Assembly: GCA_947379865.1 (NCBI GenBank)
Contig: CANCOY010000160.1
Span: forward strand, 1 to 6,082
DNA from: Acetobacteraceae bacterium
GTDB taxonomy: Bacteria > Pseudomonadota > Alphaproteobacteria > Zavarziniales > Zavarziniaceae
DNA: 6,082 bases
Direction of reading: 5' to 3'
Below, in pieces: positions 3,618-6,082 of the stretch. Numbering within the stretch: position 1 is the first letter of the stretch; each line of letters opens with the position of its first letter. Both the position numbers and the translations under genes were made by a program. The notes beneath the pieces are model-generated. The model was not told the DNA's origin and ran no database searches. It was given only the letters and a program-made list of their open reading frames with translations.

Positions 3618-6082
3618 GGAAGTTGTAGTGGCAGTGGCGGAACCTACAGTTGCTCCGGCGCTGCAAACAGTACGACAGATACAACCCAATCTATTTCTTC
3701 AGATACTCTTTCTGTTACAACAAACACAGGTTTTGGCCAGTCAGTAGCATCCGGCAACGGCCTATTCCTCTACGCGGTAAATGGCCTGACGTTTACCGAC
3801 ACGCATGCTTCATCCATTACAGGATCAAGCGATGGCTTGCGGGTACAGAATGGTGGTTACACTTACGACTATGGATACAGGGGTGGCGGTTCATTATCTG
3901 TAACCACAACCGGCGTAATTACCGGTAACACTGCGATAAGGGCTTATAACCGGGGAACCAACCTGAGCCTTGCAGCGGCAACCGCCACAGGGGCCTTTAA
4001 CGGCATCTATACTATAAATCAGGGCGATGGTGCCCTGACGGTTAATGCCACAGGAACTGTTACGGGAACTAATAACACCGGCATCCTGGTATTTAACCAA
4101 GGCACCAGCCTGACCATTTCCGCAGCGGCCGTGACCGGAGGCTCCTACGGCATCAAGGCACGAAGTTACGGTAGCGGTGATCTCACCATCACCAGCACTG
4201 GAACAGTGCGTGGCGGCGATACCGGGATCCAGATTACCAATCCATACGGAAGCAATGTCACCATCAACACGGCAGCCGTGACAAGCGGCATCCGAGGAGT
4301 TGATGCCACCAACTCGGGCGGAGGCGACCTGTCGTTTACTGCAACCGGAACCATTACCGGCACTGCTGCAGGCGGCATTCAACTCACCAATCAGGGAGGC
4401 AAGAACCTTTCAATCAACACGGCAGCCGTCACCAGCAATAACGTTGGCATATCTGCCTTAAACACCGGAAGCGGAACACTCTCAATCTCGGCAACAGGGG
4501 ACATTACGGGAACCAACTACAAGGGTATTATCGCCAGCAATTTAGGCACCAACCTTACAATCAATGCCACCTCCGTCCTCGGCGGATCCTATGGTATTCT
4601 TGCGTATAATACCGGCACTGGCACACTTTCCATTACAACAAGCGGCACCGTATCAACGTCTTCAACTTCCGGCTTCCTTTTCACAAAAGGAATCCAGGCC
4701 ACAAATCTTGGCACCGACCTGACAATCAGTGCGAATTCTGCATCCGGCTCCCAAAACGGAATCTATGCTAATAACAGTGGCACTGGCGCGCTCAATCTGA
4801 CGGCAACCGGCAGCGTCAGCGCCACTTATGCTAGCGGCATCTATGCCAAAAATGCGGGTACCAGCCTGACTCTCAGCGCCGCAGCCGTGACAGGCGCAAA
4901 CGGCGCTATTTTTGCAGATAATAACGGTACCGGCGCCCTCTCCGTAACATCCACAGGCACCGTGACCGGGACAAGCGGCGCCGGCATCTATGCCAGGAAC
5001 TCTGGCACCAGCCTTGCCGTCAACAGCGCAGCCGTCTCAGGCGCCACAACGGGAATTAATGCACGTAACTATGGCAGTGGCCTGCTCTCTGTCACGGCGA
5101 CCGGAACTGTGGCCGGGACATATGGCGCGGGCATAGATGCGCGCAATATCTCCGGCAGCGGCCTGACCATCAATTCATCTGCCGTTACAGGAAACACCAC
5201 TGGCATTTATGCTCGCAATTATACGGCAGGCGCTCTTGCGCTAACCTCCACGGGTGGCATTACCGCAACCGGCGGCAATGGCGTTTACGCCCGCAATGCC
5301 GGCACCAGCCTTACCATCAATACGGCTGCCGTAACGGGTACAACTTACGGCATCGCCGCGCGCAACACGGGTACTGGCGCACTTTCAATAAAGGCAACAG
5401 GAAGCGTATCTGCCACCGATGATGAAGGCATCTTCGCGCGGAACACCGGAACCAGTCTTACCATCGACTCAGCCTCGGTTTCTGGCGGGTTGCGCGGCAT
5501 CTATGCGCTAAACCTGGGCACAGGCCCCATATCCGTAACAGCAACGGGCGCTGTCACAGCTACCGCAGGAACAGGCATTGAAGCCAACAACAGCTCCAAT
5601 GGCACCAGTGTCTCGCTTAATGCCGCCAGTGTCACAGGCTCCACCATTGGCATTCGTGCGGTCAACTCCGGATCTGGTACGGTTCAGGTGGTCGCCACTG
5701 GAACCGTTACCGGATCAGGTGGCTATGGCATATCGATCCAGGATACCTCAGGTTCTGGGGTGACCCTGTCCGCCGCTGCCATCAGCGGCAGTTCCGATGG
5801 CGTCTATGTCCAGAAGGTCGGGTCCGGTGCCCTCTCGTTGACAACAACCGGTCTGGTTACTGGCACAAGCGGCAGCGGCATTAATGCCGCAAATTTCGGC
5901 GGTACCAGCGCAACACTGTCCACCACCAGCGTGACGGGTGGCACCTATGGCATCAGGGCCAGAAACTATGGCAGCAGCGCCCTGTCCATCACCGCTACGG
6001 GAACCATTACCGGCACAGGCAAGAGTGCCATCTATGCCCTCAACAGCGGCACCAGCCTGTCGGTCAATACGGCTACGGTTAC
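3480..6082 (+). CDS. Large repeat-rich autotransporter/adhesin-like surface protein (3' end outside window)
   Basis: The frame stays open from ATG 3480 to the window end (867 codons, no stop). An in-frame ATG at 3420, directly after a TGA at 3414, would add 20 residues. I prefer 3480: G-rich bases lie just upstream and it gives a more normal signal peptide, but neither start has a textbook ribosome binding site. The N-terminus has a basic region (K3, K5, R7), a hydrophobic core (about 22-39, IALAGFAAF) and a likely cleavage site after SLA (44-46). Mature residues GSCSGSGGTYSCSG carry the only conspicuous Cys pair (C49, C58). About 75 Thr/Ser-rich residues lead into tandem repeats from residue 135, rich in G, T, S, A and N and poor in charge. 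This matches passengers of alphaproteobacterial autotransporters or beta-helical adhesins. The C-terminal barrel is not visible, so the secretion type is inferred. Codon use is less GC-rich than in the left-hand genes. Confidence 0.8.
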   Translation, partial: MTKWKGRVASLSPHIGGLSHSVSAIALAGFAAFWSGSLLGPNISLAGSCSGSGGTYSCSGAANSTTDTTQSISSDTLSVTTNTGFGQSVASGNGLFLYAVNGLTFTDTHASSITGSSDGLRVQNGGYTYDYGYRGGGSLSVTTTGVITGNTAIRAYNRGTNLSLAAATATGAFNGIYTINQGDGALTVNATGTVTGTNNTGILVFNQGTSLTISAAAVTGGSYGIKARSYGSGDLTITSTGTVRGGDTGIQITNPYGSNVTINTAAVTSGIRGVDATNSGGGDLSFTATGTITGTAAGGIQLTNQGGKNLSINTAAVTSNNVGISALNTGSGTLSISATGDITGTNYKGIIASNLGTNLTINATSVLGGSYGILAYNTGTGTLSITTSGTVSTSSTSGFLFTKGIQATNLGTDLTISANSASGSQNGIYANNSGTGALNLTATGSVSATYASGIYAKNAGTSLTLSAAAVTGANGAIFADNNGTGALSVTSTGTVTGTSGAGIYARNSGTSLAVNSAAVSGATTGINARNYGSGLLSVTATGTVAGTYGAGIDARNISGSGLTINSSAVTGNTTGIYARNYTAGALALTSTGGITATGGNGVYARNAGTSLTINTAAVTGTTYGIAARNTGTGALSIKATGSVSATDDEGIFARNTGTSLTIDSASVSGGLRGIYALNLGTGPISVTATGAVTATAGTGIEANNSSNGTSVSLNAASVTGSTIGIRAVNSGSGTVQVVATGTVTGSGGYGISIQDTSGSGVTLSAAAISGSSDGVYVQKVGSGALSLTTTGLVTGTSGSGINAANFGGTSATLSTTSVTGGTYGIRARNYGSSALSITATGTITGTGKSAIYALNSGTSLSVNTATV
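3882..6082 (+). repeat. Tandem protein-coding repeats of about 147 bp (49 residues), 14 complete and one partial
   Basis: Units begin at 3882, 4023, 4170, 4317, 4467, 4614, 4779, 4926, 5073, 5223, 5370, 5517, 5670, 5820 and 5970 (the last is cut by the window end). Their lengths are 47, 49, 49, 50, 49, 55, 49, 49, 50, 49, 49, 51, 50 and 50 residues. Each has a first half of the pattern GTGALSVTATGTVTGT, then GIYARN, and a second half of the pattern GTSLTINTAAVTG, then GIYARN, so every unit is itself a two-fold repeat of about 24-25 residues. The pattern suits short beta-strands with turns, as in a beta-helix or stacked-strand fibre (inference). At the DNA level the copies are well diverged; the longest identity I noticed is 17 nt (4263-4279 and 4413-4429). 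Confidence 0.9.

Noticed and set aside
3894..4382. Minus-strand open frame of 162 codons in the repeat region, rich in Cys and Gly
   Set aside because: The Cys/Gly/Ala composition comes from reading Thr/Ala/Gly repeat codons backwards. The plus-strand frame has a signal peptide, regular repeats and no stop.
3882..6082. CRISPR-like periodic array
   Set aside because: The period is about 147 bp, always a multiple of three, and encodes conserved protein motifs with degenerate DNA. There are no identical short repeats with unique spacers.

Overview
The window looks like chromosomal DNA of a GC-rich Gram-negative bacterium, most likely an alphaproteobacterium and perhaps Rhodospirillales. This rests on the style of the MoeA, proline iminopeptidase, TfoX-N and TenA proteins, on the GTG/TTG start codons, and on a long autotransporter-type surface protein that needs an outer membrane. 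The taxonomic guess is inference from protein style only.

Left part (1-1951, + strand): the 3' four-fifths of a molybdopterin molybdenumtransferase gene (moeA), which enters from outside the window, is followed with almost no gap by a complete proline iminopeptidase gene (pip). The pip ribosome binding site overlaps the moeA stop codon, so the two are probably co-transcribed.

Middle (1935-2995, - strand): a compact two-gene unit reads towards pip. It holds a tenA-like thiaminase II gene, with the full set of known catalytic residues, and a small TfoX/Sxy N-terminal-domain protein. The two genes share one base (TGATG), and the TfoX-type gene overlaps the 3' end of pip tail to tail by 17 bp. 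No terminator is visible between the two convergent units.

Intergenic region (2996-3479): this separates divergent genes. The tenA side is GC-rich and contains a bulged hairpin and a short, weakly TPP-riboswitch-like string. From about 3240 to 3420 it becomes AT-rich, with a 13-bp interrupted palindrome (3364-3396) just ahead of the next gene. It is the obvious place for two divergent promoters.

Right part (3480 or 3420 to beyond the window end, + strand): the start of a very long open frame of at least 867 codons. It encodes a signal-peptide-bearing, Gly/Thr/Ser/Ala/Asn-rich repeat protein: 14 complete tandem units of about 49 residues and a partial fifteenth. Each unit is built from two related halves. 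This is the passenger of a probable autotransporter or beta-helical adhesin. Its C-terminal end, where a translocator barrel would lie, is not in the window. Its base composition and codon use are visibly less GC-rich than those of the housekeeping genes to its left.

The two left-hand units supply metabolic functions (molybdenum cofactor synthesis, peptide turnover, thiamine salvage). The surface protein is functionally separate. No mobile element, tRNA, rRNA or CRISPR array is visible.
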